Source: Dipteris shenzhenensis (taxonomy: Eukaryota > Polypodiophyta > Polypodiopsida > Gleicheniales). From it: a DNA stretch of 64,000 nt. Where the stretch lies: assembly GCA_047967505.1 (NCBI GenBank), contig CM106541.1, one strand, 5' to 3'. Positions 35,157 through 45,949 of the stretch are shown here, piece by piece. The notes under the pieces are model-generated. The model worked only from the letters and a program-made list of their open reading frames with translations. It searched no databases and was not told the origin of the DNA. The stretch's first letter is position 1. Each line of letters opens with the position of its first letter. The position numbers and the translations under genes were made by a program.

Positions 35157-38100
35157 TTAAATAAGAGCATTTACATCAACTGTTTCATCTTGAGCCAAGT
35201 CTAAGGCGCCAAGCAAGTCTATCTCCAACTCTATACCGAGTTGATCTCCTATATCATCATCGTACTCTAGCATCGTACGTTCACCTAAAAGTATTTGATC
35301 ATCTTCTTCAATTAAGCTTAAGTGTGGTGATCGATCTTGACGATTGTTGTCTTCCTCGTCAATATCGTGATCTCCATCCTCCTCCCGTGCGATGTCATTA
35401 TGCGCATCTTCCTCTTGCCTCATATGGTGATCTACATCTTCTTCGCTAGATTCATCAATTGGATCCGGATTTGGTAGTGGCATCTCCATATCCACATCTC
35501 GATCTTCAAAAATCTGCTTTCTTCGTGGTGCAACTTGGATCACGTACCACCATCTTGGATCAGAACGATCCGGATGAAAAACCACCTATATTGAAGATGA
35601 AAAATCACGTGCCAAATGTCGTCAATTATATATATATCAATGGACTTAAAAAACGAAAGCTTCGACTAATTGAATCATTAGTATGCACCTGCTCACAGTG
35701 CTCGGGAAGAACAAAAGTATCACTTTCATCGGTCCAATGTTTGGTGGAGTCTATTGCAAAGAGACCGCTACCATCTTTTCTCACAGTTGCATGGGGACCG
35801 TTGTAAGTAGTTCTAAACCATTTTACATCAAGAATGAAAATAGTAAATCGTCTGAAATCAATTTCATAGATGTCGCGTATGGTTCCACAATAATCCAACT
35901 GTGAGGAGAGAAGATTGGTATCCGAAGCACTTGCTCGGCTATCTTGTGTGAAGTTAGCCATGACTCCACAATCATACGTGACTCTCTTTGAATCGATGCG
36001 TTCTATGCGAAAATGTCGTCCATATGACCATAATGCACTGTACTTTTTGTACTGTAAAAGAGCATCATTAAAACAATGAATATGCACCTATTTTATAGCA
36101 TATATTGCCACAAATAATTACTTAATTACATCAAGAGATAAGAAACTTACATGCACCATACATCCAGATGATAACTCCCGCTCGCGCTCGTTTATTGTCT
36201 CTCCATCACGTTCGGCTTTACGTATAGCTAGTTGTAGCCAATCAAGTGACATGTGAGTAGGGAGAAGAGCCAGATCTCGTGGATATGGTTGTGATCGCCT
36301 GTACATTACTCTGAATCTCGTCCTTGCATTTATTCTTTCTGCTTTGGCCACTTCATATCTCTCAATCCACTTCTGCATCTCAGGGCTATTGAGGATACAA
36401 AACTTATTGAATTTCTCCATTTGCTCTTCGCTCATCTTTCTTTCAATCCCTTTTCCTTGGGGGACCTCGCCAATGATGCGATCATCATCCTTGTTGTGCC
36501 AAGCTTGCGGCATATCAGGATCCGTGGATGCAAGAAACTCTGTGATATATACTAATGACTCTTGCACAAGCCATCCCTCTGCCATGCTTGCTTCTGGTCT
36601 TGCTCTTTGTCTTACAAACCCCTTTAGAGTTTTCATAAACCGCTCGAGAAAAAACATCCATCGATTATGAACGGTACCTGCTATAGCCACCTCATCAACT
36701 ATGTGCACAAGCAAGTGGACTTGAGTTGTCATAATGCTTGAGGGAAAGTGCTTCTCAAGCAAGCATACGGCTTCGATGGATTCCACCCTAGCCTTCTCGA
36801 TGCTCGATATAGAGATCTCTTTTTGAGATATCCACCTATTTCACATGTCCATGCATATGTAAGATATTTGAGATATCCACCTATTTCACATGTCCATGAA
36901 GAAAATACATAATGTGAATTGATAGTAAGCATACCTCACAATACCACATATCTTGAATATAGCATTTCTAACATCTTCTTGTAAGCACCCTTTTATTGTA
37001 ATTGGAAGGATGAACTATCAAAGCAACAATGAAATCATGTCAACAATATAACATAATAATAATTACGCTAATCCCTTGTACTATTATCGGTACACTAATT
37101 CTACTTAGAATACCTGTAAGACCTTGTGCCAATCATGGGACTTGAGGCCACTAAGCTTATTGTCCTTTGAAAATGCTCCTTTCAAGCAACGCATGTACCC
37201 TGTTGGTGTTTGAAAAGAGGCAATGTCTGCCTTGATCGCTGCCTCCTCCCTCGTAGAGAGGATCCACGTTGCTTTCGGGAGGACAACTTTTCCTGAAGCA
37301 TGCACTTGGGGCCACAAACGAGACATCCTATTCATAGCACGCAAGTCTTCTCGCACTCCTCTCGAGTCCTTGGAACCAACCAAGTGTGCCCAAATGGTAG
37401 CCCCCACATTCTTAAAGATATGCATGGGATCCAAGAGATGATTGATTTGTAACTGACCCCAATAAGGAAGCTCGTGAAAGATCGATAGCCTCTTCATACC
37501 AGGAGGAGGTTCCTCTCCATTCTCCCTCCAAGCTTGAATCCAATCACTTGCTTTCAAATATGATGGTGGTGGATCAAGCTGACCTCCACGTGCGAGATGG
37601 TCGAGCGGAAGGTATCGAGCATGACCTTCATAAACATTTTTCCTCATGTGTTTGGAGTAGCGTGCAAGCGATTTCAGAGCGGGTCCACAAACAGGACAAG
37701 CATGGTACCCACTTGTAACAAGCCCTGCACGCGTGCATGAATATGTTAGTACAAGACATGCGTGCAAAAGAGAGTAAAAAAAGCATAATCCCTCATTGTA
37801 CATGTAAAGACATAACCACGTACCTGCGCACTCTCCATATCCTGGGTAGTCATGCATGGTCCACATCAAGATACCCCTGACGGAAATATCATTGGTATGC
37901 CTAGGAGCTCTGGAAATATCAAAGACCTGCACTCCTCTCCATAATATCTGTAACTCCTCTATCAAAGGTGCCATGTACACGTCCATGTTTCTTGCCTTGT
38001 ACTTTCCTGGCACAAGTAGTGCAAGCATGAGGTGTCCCTTTTTTATTGTTAGCCATGGTGGGATATTGTAATTCACCACGACTATGGGCCATGTCGACCA

Positions 38101-39222
38101 AGATGTCGAGCGTAACCCGAAAGGATTCACGCCGTCCATGGCTAGCCCAAGATGTAAGTTGCGTGGCTCTCTCGCAAAGTCCGGCCACTGATTATCTATG
38201 TGCTTCCAAGCCGCACAATCTGCGGGAATCCTCAATGTGTGATCAGTGGACCGATGAGATGCATGCCATGTCATCAACTCCGCTATGGATTTGCATCGAA
38301 ACATGTGTTGTATTCTTGCAATGATGGGAAAGTGTCTTAAGACCTTTACCGGTATCCTCTCACCCTGCAAGTCATCTCTATATCGTTGTTCCCCACACTT
38401 TGGACAACTAGCCAAATCTCCATGCTCACGACGAAAGAGAATACAATCATTACGGCAAGCATGGATGGTATCATAATCCATACCCACCATTGTTAGCATC
38501 TTTTTCGCTTCATCTCTTGATGCGGGCATGGTATTTGGTGCAGGCAACATCTTTTGGAGCAACCTATGACAAAGACACTATCCAAATGATGATTCTCAAA
38601 ACAAACAATATCCAAATAATGAGTCAATCAAATTAATGCAAGGGCTAACCTCATTAAGGCCGAGACACTTGTATCCGACCATCCATACTGTACTTGTAGA
38701 TTCAAGATTGAGAGACAAGCACGTAGTTTAGACATCCTGGCACCCTCGTACAATTGTGTTGATTGCAACTCTCGCATTTTCACCTCAGACTCTGACATCA
38801 CGTGTACGTGGGATGTAGTGCCCCTAAAAATGGAATCCATCATGTCGACCATACCCTCGTCGTCATCTGGGAGACTATAGTCTTGTTGAAAGTGAGAAGG
38901 TATATGTGTACCCTCGTCACCCTCGTCATCCTGTCATAAGCTCATTCGTGTAAATAGAAGATCTTCTAATTCCGGGTATACAATAAGATTGCGAACTTAA
39001 ATAGCTTTGACTTACCGATGATCCATCAACATGTGCAACACCAACGGGGGGTACTGGTTCCGGCTCCTCCCCATACATCCGCAAGTGGCGCATGATAATA
39101 CGACGTTGATGTCGTACTTCTCGCTTGCAATGAGTGCAATGACAATATAACCTCTCCGTAAGCCACTTCGTGCTCCCGGGCGTTGGCGCATCATCGGATG
39201 AGCTTCCACTCGTCCCTTCCAT
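35157..39222 (-). CDS. tnp2-type CACTA transposase (TNPD-like), 8 exons, open frame
   Basis: Predicted exons: 39222-39016, 38930-38650, 38563-37824, 37724-37114, 37014-36935, 36835-36151, 36051-35689 and 35585-35157. All introns are GT-AG and the lengths sum to 3396 nt, i.e. 1131 residues plus stop with no break. The protein cuts and rejoins the element ends in the nucleus. Domains: Cys/His transposase-associated region (residues ~20-50, CHCTHCKRE); Transposase_21 (~200-530) with candidate catalytic Asp in LGLAMDG (~306), MHDYPGYGE (~401) and LLDPMHIF (~507); DUF4218-like (~655-760, HFPSSIMTTQVHLLVH); DUF4216-like (~870-985); an acidic Asp/Glu-rich C-terminus (~1020-1131). Start MEGTSGSSSDD is the first ATG after the internal palindrome cluster. 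Intron 3 has no stop in frame, so it could be retained. Splice sites are my reading, not cDNA. Confidence 0.9.
36835..36880 (-). other. Duplicated splice acceptor of tnp2 exon 6
   Basis: A 45-bp direct duplication gives two identical acceptors, GTGAAATAG followed by GTGGATATCTC, with exon starts at 36880 and 36835. Use of the upstream one adds 45 nt in frame but includes a TGA, ending the protein before the C-terminal domains. Copy 2 has the same duplication; copy 1 has a single acceptor. Confidence 0.75.
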
Positions 39223-39457
39223 CTACACTTATAAAACCAAAACATAAGCATGAAGAGGAGATGTACACAATTATGAGCATAGCATGTTTAATTTGAGCTT
39301 CTCTTGAGGCTATATAAAAAGAATGACATCGCTATATAGTAAGGATTGAAACAAAAAATCCTATATAGTAAGGCTGTGTAGTAAGAGGAGATATTGACAA
39401 TTATAGGCATAGCATGTTTGAGTCACAAGAGGCCTCATTAAAAAACAAACAGTAAGC

Positions 39458-39587
39458 GTCGCTATATAGCGACGCTCTGTTCCGTCGCTATATAGCGACG
39501 ATTTTAATTGAAAGCGTCGCTATATAGCGACGTTTTCAATTAAAAACGTCGCTATATAGCGACGAATAAGCGTCGCTATATAGCGAC
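39458..39587. promoter_or_regulatory. Internal palindrome cluster upstream of tnp2
   Basis: Five perfect GTCGCTATATAGCGAC copies starting at 39458, 39484, 39516, 39548 and 39572, about 235-365 bases upstream of the tnp2 ATG and just before the TNPA leader. Placed between two divergent genes, it could let a TNPA-like protein control transcription of both; this is inference by analogy with En/Spm, where TnpA binds promoter-proximal repeats. Confidence 0.75.
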
Positions 39588-39599
39588 GCTGTGGGTTAA

Positions 39600-40245
39600 A
39601 ACCCGAAACGCCGAAACCCGCGGCGTTTTGCTCAAAGCTTTCCTAATCTCTAAACTAAGCTCTCCAAAATCTCCTCCCACCTATTTTCACTGACCTCCCA
39701 TCTATTCCAAGCAACCTCCTACCCTATTTCTCACTCCTCACCCTCCTCCTACCTCTTGTGCACCCTCTCTCTCCTTTTTCCCTCTTTGGTTTCCAGAAAG
39801 AAAGTTCTTCAAAAGGTGAGTTTTTTTCAACAATGTAGGTTGTTTGTTTGTTAGCTTTGGTTTTGTGAGTGTTTCTACTTGTATTGCTAAAGTTTTAAAC
39901 TAGTTTTCATGCTTGATTAGAAAGGATTCAAAAAAAAAACGAAATTTCAAGAAAGAAAGAAAATTTCAAGAAAGAAAGAAAGAAACTCACCTCTTCTTTC
40001 TGTATTTCTCTTCCTTCTCTTCCTTCTCTTCTCCTCAATCTCCTCCTTTCCTTGTCTCCTCAATCTTCTCTTTCCTTGTTTCCTTTCAAGAATTTGCTTT
40101 TGTGATCTCCTCTTTCCACTAACATCTTATTTGAAAAAATGGATTGTTTTCTCTCTTTTGTAGTGCCAGTCCACTACACCGAGCGGGACATAGTCTCTCT
40201 TTCGTGGGCCTAGTCCACTACACCGAGCGGGACATACTTTTACAG
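39600..40245 (+). other. Probable untranslated leader exons of the TNPA gene
   Basis: A pyrimidine-rich stretch ends at a donor AAAAG/GTGAG (39815/39816). An exon with acceptor TTTTGTAG and donor ACAG/GTAAGTGC spans 40164-40245 and contains CCACTACACCGAGCGGGAC twice in tandem. The next acceptor with an open frame is CTATGTTAG just before 42706. The same leader, reversed, is found at the start of copy 1 and in the 45950-47718 fragment. Confidence 0.5.
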
Positions 40246-40349
40246 GTAAGTGCTTTCTCTTCTTTCCATTTAAGCTTTTTGTTATTTGCATTTGCCTGCA
40301 GCTAGCGCCTTAAGCGCTAGCTGCAGTGATGGGCGTAGGAACCCTCTCC

Positions 40350-42640
40350 TCCCCCTTCTCTTTTTCTCATTTTCCCCCTTCTCTTTTTTCCCTCTTCTCT
40401 TATTCTCTCTTTCCCCCTCTCTCTTTTCCCTTCTCTCTTTCCTTTCCCCCTTATTCTCTATTTCCGCATCCCTCTTATTCTCTTATGCTTATGCTTCTCT
40501 CATTCCGCATAAGCTCCTCCTCTATTTCCGCATGAGCATAAGCTCATGCTTATGCTCATTCATGAGCATGAGCTTATGCGTAAGTTTCCGCAAGAGCTTA
40601 TGCGGAAATAGAGAATGAGAGAAGCATATGCTTCTCTCATTCTCTTTTTTCCGCATAAGCTCCTTCTCTCATTCCGCATAAGCTCCTTCTCTATTTCCGC
40701 ATGAGCATACGCATGAGCTTATGCTTATGCTTATGCATAAGCATAAGCATAAGCATAAGCATAAGCTCATGCTTATGCTCATTCTTCATGCTTATGCTCA
40801 TTCATGAGCATGAGCTTATGCGTAAGTTTCCGCAAGAGCTTATGCGGAAATAGAGAATGAGAGAAGCATATGCTTCTCTCATTCTCTTTTTCCGCATAAG
40901 CACCTTCTCTTATTCCGCATGCAAGTTTCCGCAAGTTTCCGCATGAGCTCCTTCTCTTATTCCGCAAGTGCTCCTTCTCTCATTCCGCATAAGCTCCTTC
41001 TCTATTTCCGCATGAGCATAAGCTCCTTCTCCTTCTCTTTCCCTTTCTCTCATTCTCTATTTCCTCGTTCTCATTCTTTTTCCGCATAAGCTCCCTCTCT
41101 TTTTCCGCATGAGCATAAGCATGAGCTTATGCTTATGCTTATGCTTATGCTCATGCATAAGCATAAGCATAAGCTCATGCTTATGCTCATTCTTCATGCT
41201 TATGCTCATTCATGAGCATGAGCTTATGCGTAAGTTTCCGCAAGAGCTTATGCGGAAATAGAGAATGAGAGAAGCATATGCTTCTCTCATTCTCTTTTTC
41301 CGCATGAGCTCCTTCTCTTATTCCGCAAGTGCTCCTTCTCTCATTCCGCATAAGCTCCTTCTCTATTTCCGCATGAGCATAAGCTCCTTCTCCTTCTCTT
41401 TCCCTTTCTCTCATTCTCTATTTCCTCGTTCTCATTCTTTTTCCGCATAAGCTCCCTCTCTTTTTCCGCATGAGCATAAGCATGAGCTTATGCTTATGCT
41501 TATGCTTATGCTCATGCATAAGCATAAGCATAAGCTCATGCTTATGCTCATTCTTCATGCTTATGCTCATTCATGAGCATGAGCTTATGCGTATGCTTCT
41601 CTCATTCTCTTTTTCCGCATAAGCTCCTTCTCTCATTCTCTTTTTCCGCATAAGCTCCTTCTCTTTTTCCGCATAAGCTCCCTCTCTTTTTCCGCATGAG
41701 CATAAGCTTAAGCTTATGCGTATGCTTATGCTTATGCTTATGCATAAGCATAAGCATAAGCTCATGCTTATGCTCATTCTTCATGCTTATGCTCATTCAT
41801 GTCCATGAGCTTATGCGTAAGTTTCCGCAAGTTTCCGCATGCAAATTTCCGCAAGTTTCTGCATGAGCTCCTTCTCTCATTCCGCATAAGCATAAGCATA
41901 AGCATAAGCTCCTTCTCTCCTTCTCTTATCCGCAAGTTTCCGCAAGTGCTCCTTCTCTTTTTCCGCATAAGCTCCCTCTCTTTTTCCGCATGAGCATAAG
42001 CTTATGCGTATGCTTATGCTTATGCTTATGCATAAGCATAAGCATAAGCTCATGCTTATGCTCATTCTTCATGCTTATGCTCATTCATGTCCATGAGCTT
42101 ATGCGTAAGTTTCCGCAAGTTTCCGCATGCAAATTTCCGCAAGTTTCCGCATGAGCTCCTTCTCTCATTCCGCATAAGCATAAGCATAAGCATAAGCTCC
42201 TTCTCTCCTTCTCTTATCCGCAAGTTTCCGCAAGTGCTCCTTCTTCATGCTTATGCTCATTCATGTCCATGAGCTTATGCGTAAGTTTCCGCAAGAGCTT
42301 ATGCGGAAATAGAGAATGAGAGAAGCATATGCTTCTCTCATTCTCTTTTTCCGCATAAGCTCCTTCTCTTATTCCGCATGCAAGTTTCCGCAAGTTTCCG
42401 CATGAGCTCCTTCTCTTATTCCGCATAAGCTCCCTCTCTCATTCCGCATAAGCTCCTTCTCTATTTCCGCATGAGCATAAGCTCCTTCTCCTTCTCTTTC
42501 CCTTTCTCTCATTCTCTATTTCCTCGTTCTCATTCTTTTCTTTCCTTTACATCTTCTTTCCCTCTTATCTTTCCCTCTTTCCTTTCCTTCTTTCCTTTCC
42601 CTCTTCTTTTCTTTCCCTCTTCTTTCTTCTTGCCTATGCC
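40350..42640. repeat. Low-complexity repeat with nested palindromes (intron of TNPA leader)
   Basis: Composed of GCTTATGC, CGCATAAGC, TTCCGCAAG and TCTCATTC words in higher-order repeats of roughly 230-400 bp. Contains four exact copies of a 36-bp perfect palindrome centred on CATATG (40610-40645, 40852-40887, 41260-41295, 42311-42346), each inside a longer imperfect inverted repeat bounded by GCTTATGCGG / CCGCATAAGC. Frames here are repeat translations. Confidence 0.88.
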
Positions 42641-42707
42641 TATGCCTATGAGAATGCTCATGTTTGTTTATTTGTTTTCTGTTTTCGTGTTTGTGTCTAT
42701 GTTAGAC

Positions 42708-44283
42708 ATGGGATCACGTCGCTCATCGGACGAGTACGGACAGCCTCGCAGGAGGAGAGCTCACGATCTATATGCTCCAGAGGACTTTGATTCCTCTCAG
42801 GCGACTACCCCTGTGACTACCCCTGTTCCGACTCCTCTCGGTCCTAGCACTGTGACTACCCCTGGTCCGACCCCTCTTCCACGTAGCACTGCGACTACCC
42901 CTCAGGGGACTCCTTTGCTAGCCGCGCATGGCTTTGTTGGGACTCCCGACGAGTTTGTAGCGCAGATGAGCGATGAGGAGGCAGCGAGATTCTTCTCTCT
43001 GCTCTCTCAGAGGACCTCCGCAATTCCTTCCCCTACACCGACGGGTGGACGTACAGCCCAGCCATCCCCTCGCGCCCCTTCGACCGCGGGATCATCACCT
43101 GCGCATGCCTCCCGCAAGGGAAGGAAGAGTAGGATGGGCGGCTCATGTTGTGCTGACTCAGGAGATGTAGACGAGTCAGCACACTCACGCTCCTTTAGGT
43201 CTCCACTTGGTCCGGAGACACAGTATCAGTCAGGTCCCTTTCCCTCTCCTACTCCCACAGCTACTCCTCGATCCGGAAGCGGTCGCGCAGCTTCCACTCC
43301 TTCAGACTCTGCTACCGTCAGTCCCCCTTACTCATCAGGGGATCTCTCCTATCAAATCACATCTGCCGGAGAGATAATAGAAGACAAAAAGGGCAAAGCA
43401 GTGATGGCCGCCATGAGGCGGTTGATGAGTCATCACTTCAAGAGCGGAATAAATATCGATTGGCGGTATCAAGATGGCCAAAAGAAACAGGCGGTGATCG
43501 ATGAGTTAAAACTCAGATTTCCTAATCCGCCAAATGTGGAGTTTAATAACAGTTATATGCTCGAGCGCATGGGTTTCGTCCTAAAGCATCGCAGATCAAC
43601 CATGCGTACTTCCATTACAAAGGGGTTGTCTAAACCCAGCTGGGCAGACAAAGCTGATTGGAAGTTCTTGAAGAAGCAGAATAGGGACCATCCTGAAATG
43701 TTCGAGGGTCAGAGGAGGGCTGCGAAGAGACGGCTGGATGTCGTAGGTACTTCGCACTTTGGTGCAGGTGGACGGTATGCGTTCGAGGCAACCGTGGTAA
43801 GTTTACTTCTTTCCATTTAATGTATTGTTCTATTTGTTTTACTTACATATTACATGCACTTTAGCTAACTCTAACTCTCGTAAATTGGATCCACAGCAAG
43901 CTGCGATGGGTCGTCTTCCTACGGATGCAGAGACGCGGCGCGCATTTCGGATAGGAACCAAGCCGTGGTTCATTGAGCAAGAGGCAATGGGAGCGACAGT
44001 CGATTGGGCTGAGGTGGCTGCTCGCACGGTATAAGTTTACTCCTGCTTGTAATCTCACTTTTTAATTTAAGTTCCAATCTAATTTTCGATTTATATGGTT
44101 CAGTCTCAGGGTCAAAGCTCAAGCGTCCCATCATCAGAGACGAGCGATCAACAGGGGCAAGGATCGGACGCAGGTGCCGATGACGAAGGAGAAGACGCAG
44201 GTGTCGGGGACGAGGGAGAAGATGCAGGTGCCGAGGACCAGGGAACAGCCCAACAAGACGATTCGGATTCGGATTCGGATTAG
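42708..44283 (+). CDS. TNPA-like protein (Transposase_24 type), 3 exons
   Basis: Exons 42708-43796, 43897-44028 and 44104-44283, all joined in phase 0 with GT-AG borders; 466 residues. The start MGSRRSSDEYG follows an acceptor TTAG by two bases; the frame upstream is only intron repeat. Layout: basic N-terminus (RRRRA, ~15-18), Pro/Thr-rich repeats (~33-70), a Ser/Pro-rich linker, then the Transposase_24-like core (~235-350) with HHFKSGINIDWRYQDGQKK, LRFPNPPNVEFNNSY and HRRSTMRTSITKG, a second conserved exon, and a strongly acidic tail ending DSDSDSD. Proteins of this kind accompany tnp2 in plant CACTA elements and are thought to bind the subterminal repeats. Divergent from tnp2. Confidence 0.88.
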
Positions 44284-44560
44284 TAGTGGTAGTAGCATTT
44301 TTCATATCCGCTCGTTAGAGCCATTTTGTATCACCCTTTCACAGGGTAATTTTGTTTCAAACACAGTTGTATATGTATATGCATTTCTTCCTCATCGTTC
44401 ACAAGAACAATTTTGTATCACCCTGCAAGCAAGGGAAATTTTGTTATAAAAAACTTTCTTTTGTAATTACAAAAAAAAAAAAATGGTTAGTGGGGCTAAA
44501 CAGGGCTTCCTTTTGGCCCTGTTTAGCCCCACTAACCATTTTTTTTACCTTCTGTTAATC

Positions 44561-44704
44561 GTCGCTATATAGCGACGTTTACCAGTGTCGCTATATAGCG
44601 ACGATTAACAGAGTCGCTATATAGCGACGTTTTTATCGTCGCTATATAGCGACGTTTACATCGTCGCTATATAGCGACGATTAACAGCGTCGCTATATAG
44701 CGAC
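44561..44704. repeat. Right subterminal array of 16-bp palindromes
   Basis: Six perfect GTCGCTATATAGCGAC copies starting at 44561, 44587, 44613, 44638, 44663 and 44689; spacing 25-26 bp, about 130 bases from the right end. Between the TNPA stop and this array is an inverted repeat (about 44481-44548) centred on GGCCCTGTTTAGCCCC-type sequence. Confidence 0.94.
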
Positions 44705-44835
44705 GGTTTATAGCGACGCTCCTTTTCCGACGATTTTAACGACTTTTATAGCGACCTTTGCGCCCGTGAAAAAAAAAATTTTTAATGTAAAAAGCGTCGG
44801 TATTTCCGTCGGAAAATGGCCTATGCCTTGTAGTG

Positions 44836-45640
44836 AAAGACTTAAATCCGCTAACAACATTTGTTGAACAAAAATCATTTGAAAAATGGAGGATTGACTA
44901 TGTGGGTGGCATCCATCCAACAGCAAAGGGAACACAGGCACGCTACATCATTGTGGCCACAGATTACTTTACAAAATGGGCTGAAGCTAAAGCACTCAGA
45001 AAGGAAGATGCTAGAAGCACATCAAGATTATTATACGAGAATGTGATCACCGGATTTGGATGCCCCATTGAAATTGTGTCAGATAGAGGCACACATTTTG
45101 TCAATGAGGTAATCTTAGAACTCTTGTCTGGCTTTATGGTAATCCATGATAGAAAAAGCACACCCTACTACCACCAAGGGAATGGATAGGCCGAATCCAC
45201 CAACAAAATATAATGCATTATCCTCACCAAGGTAGTAGAACCACAACGTTTTGATTGGGTAGAGAAACTAAATGCAGCCTTATGGGCATACCAAACCACA
45301 CTCAAGCTCAGTACAAGGAATACACCTTTTCAATTGGTGTACAGCCTCGAAGCTATGGTCCCACTAGATTTTGTAATACCAAGCCTACGCATAGCAGTAC
45401 AAGACCACATGGGAGATCATGAATCTTTGAAAGAAAGAGTCTATCAATTGGAGAAGCATACAGAGACCAGATTAGTCACCTACCATGCCATGACAAGAGA
45501 AAATGCAAAAAAAAGGCATGGTTTGACACGAATCGTAAATTCAAAGACACCAATGAAGGTGACTTGGTCTTGTTATACAATGCCAAATTACACAAGGAAT
45601 AACTCAAGTATCTACGTAAAGGGCCCCACTAAGTCAAAAA
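44836..45640 (+). pseudogene. gypsy copy 2: integrase core and C-terminus
   Basis: Continuation of 33567-34717 after CACTA copy 3. KDLNPLTTFVEQKSFEKWRI, then VATDYFTKWAEA (~44957), IVSDRGTHF (~45077), YYHQGNG*AESTNK (~45170) and VYSLEAMVPLDFVIPS (~45336). Unlike gypsy A it has no MITE at CTAGAAGC (~45011). The TAG in GNG*AEST is shared with gypsy A. Homology stops near 45640 at GGGCCCCACTAAGTC. Confidence 0.92.
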
Positions 45641-45949
45641 GATTTGAGGCTCTATCGGTCATGGCCATCTCTCCACAACCTACGAGGATCCCGTAGGTTG
45701 TGTCATGCGTTCCTCAGTCGCCCTTGCTCCACTACCCAGTGGCTTAAACCCCACGCAGAAGCACGCATTCCCACGTTGTACTTCACCCAGTCACTCTTGC
45801 GTAATCTTCTCTTTTACATGAGCTGGCAGAGAAGCTATGTCTATAATCCCTGTGACGTGGGGAACCGGGTTGGGGTTTAAGGAGGACATCCATGGGTGAG
45901 GGCATGGTTGTTCCATTTAGAATCTATTTGAAAGAAAAAAAAACCAAAT
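45641..45949. other. Unclassified sequence between gypsy copy 2 and a CACTA fragment
   Basis: No domain seen. Contains a short hairpin with 11-bp arms CACAACCTACG / CGTAGGTTGTG (about 45674-45702). Around 45905-45950 a stretch resembles repeat B near 6880 (CCATTT...ACCAAATATGG), so a small shared repeat may end here. Confidence 0.4.

Larger units (their letters stand above)
34718..44835 (-). mobile_element. Complete CACTA (En/Spm) transposon, copy 3, 10,118 bp
   Basis: Left end CACTACTACACACG, right end CCTTGTAGTG (inverted CACTACAAGG). The flanking AAA at 34715-34717 and 44836-44838 is the 3-bp target duplication. The uninterrupted paralog in gypsy A near 19914-19930 reads ACACAAAGACTTAAATCC, confirming the empty site. 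Contents, left to right: 6-palindrome array, tnp2 (minus strand), 5-palindrome internal cluster, TNPA leader exons, a 2.2-kb low-complexity repeat with 36-bp palindromes, TNPA coding exons (plus strand), 6-palindrome array, right end. Both genes are open, so the element is potentially autonomous. Confidence 0.95.

Noticed and set aside
42471-42707. Upstream extension of the TNPA frame
   Set aside because: Encodes only Phe/Ser/Leu from the intron repeat and is followed by a good splice acceptor just before MGSRRSS.
42708-43796. TNPA exon 1 read as a host transcription regulator
   Set aside because: Pro/Ser/Thr-rich and acidic parts could suggest this, but the Transposase_24-like core and position within a bounded CACTA element settle it.
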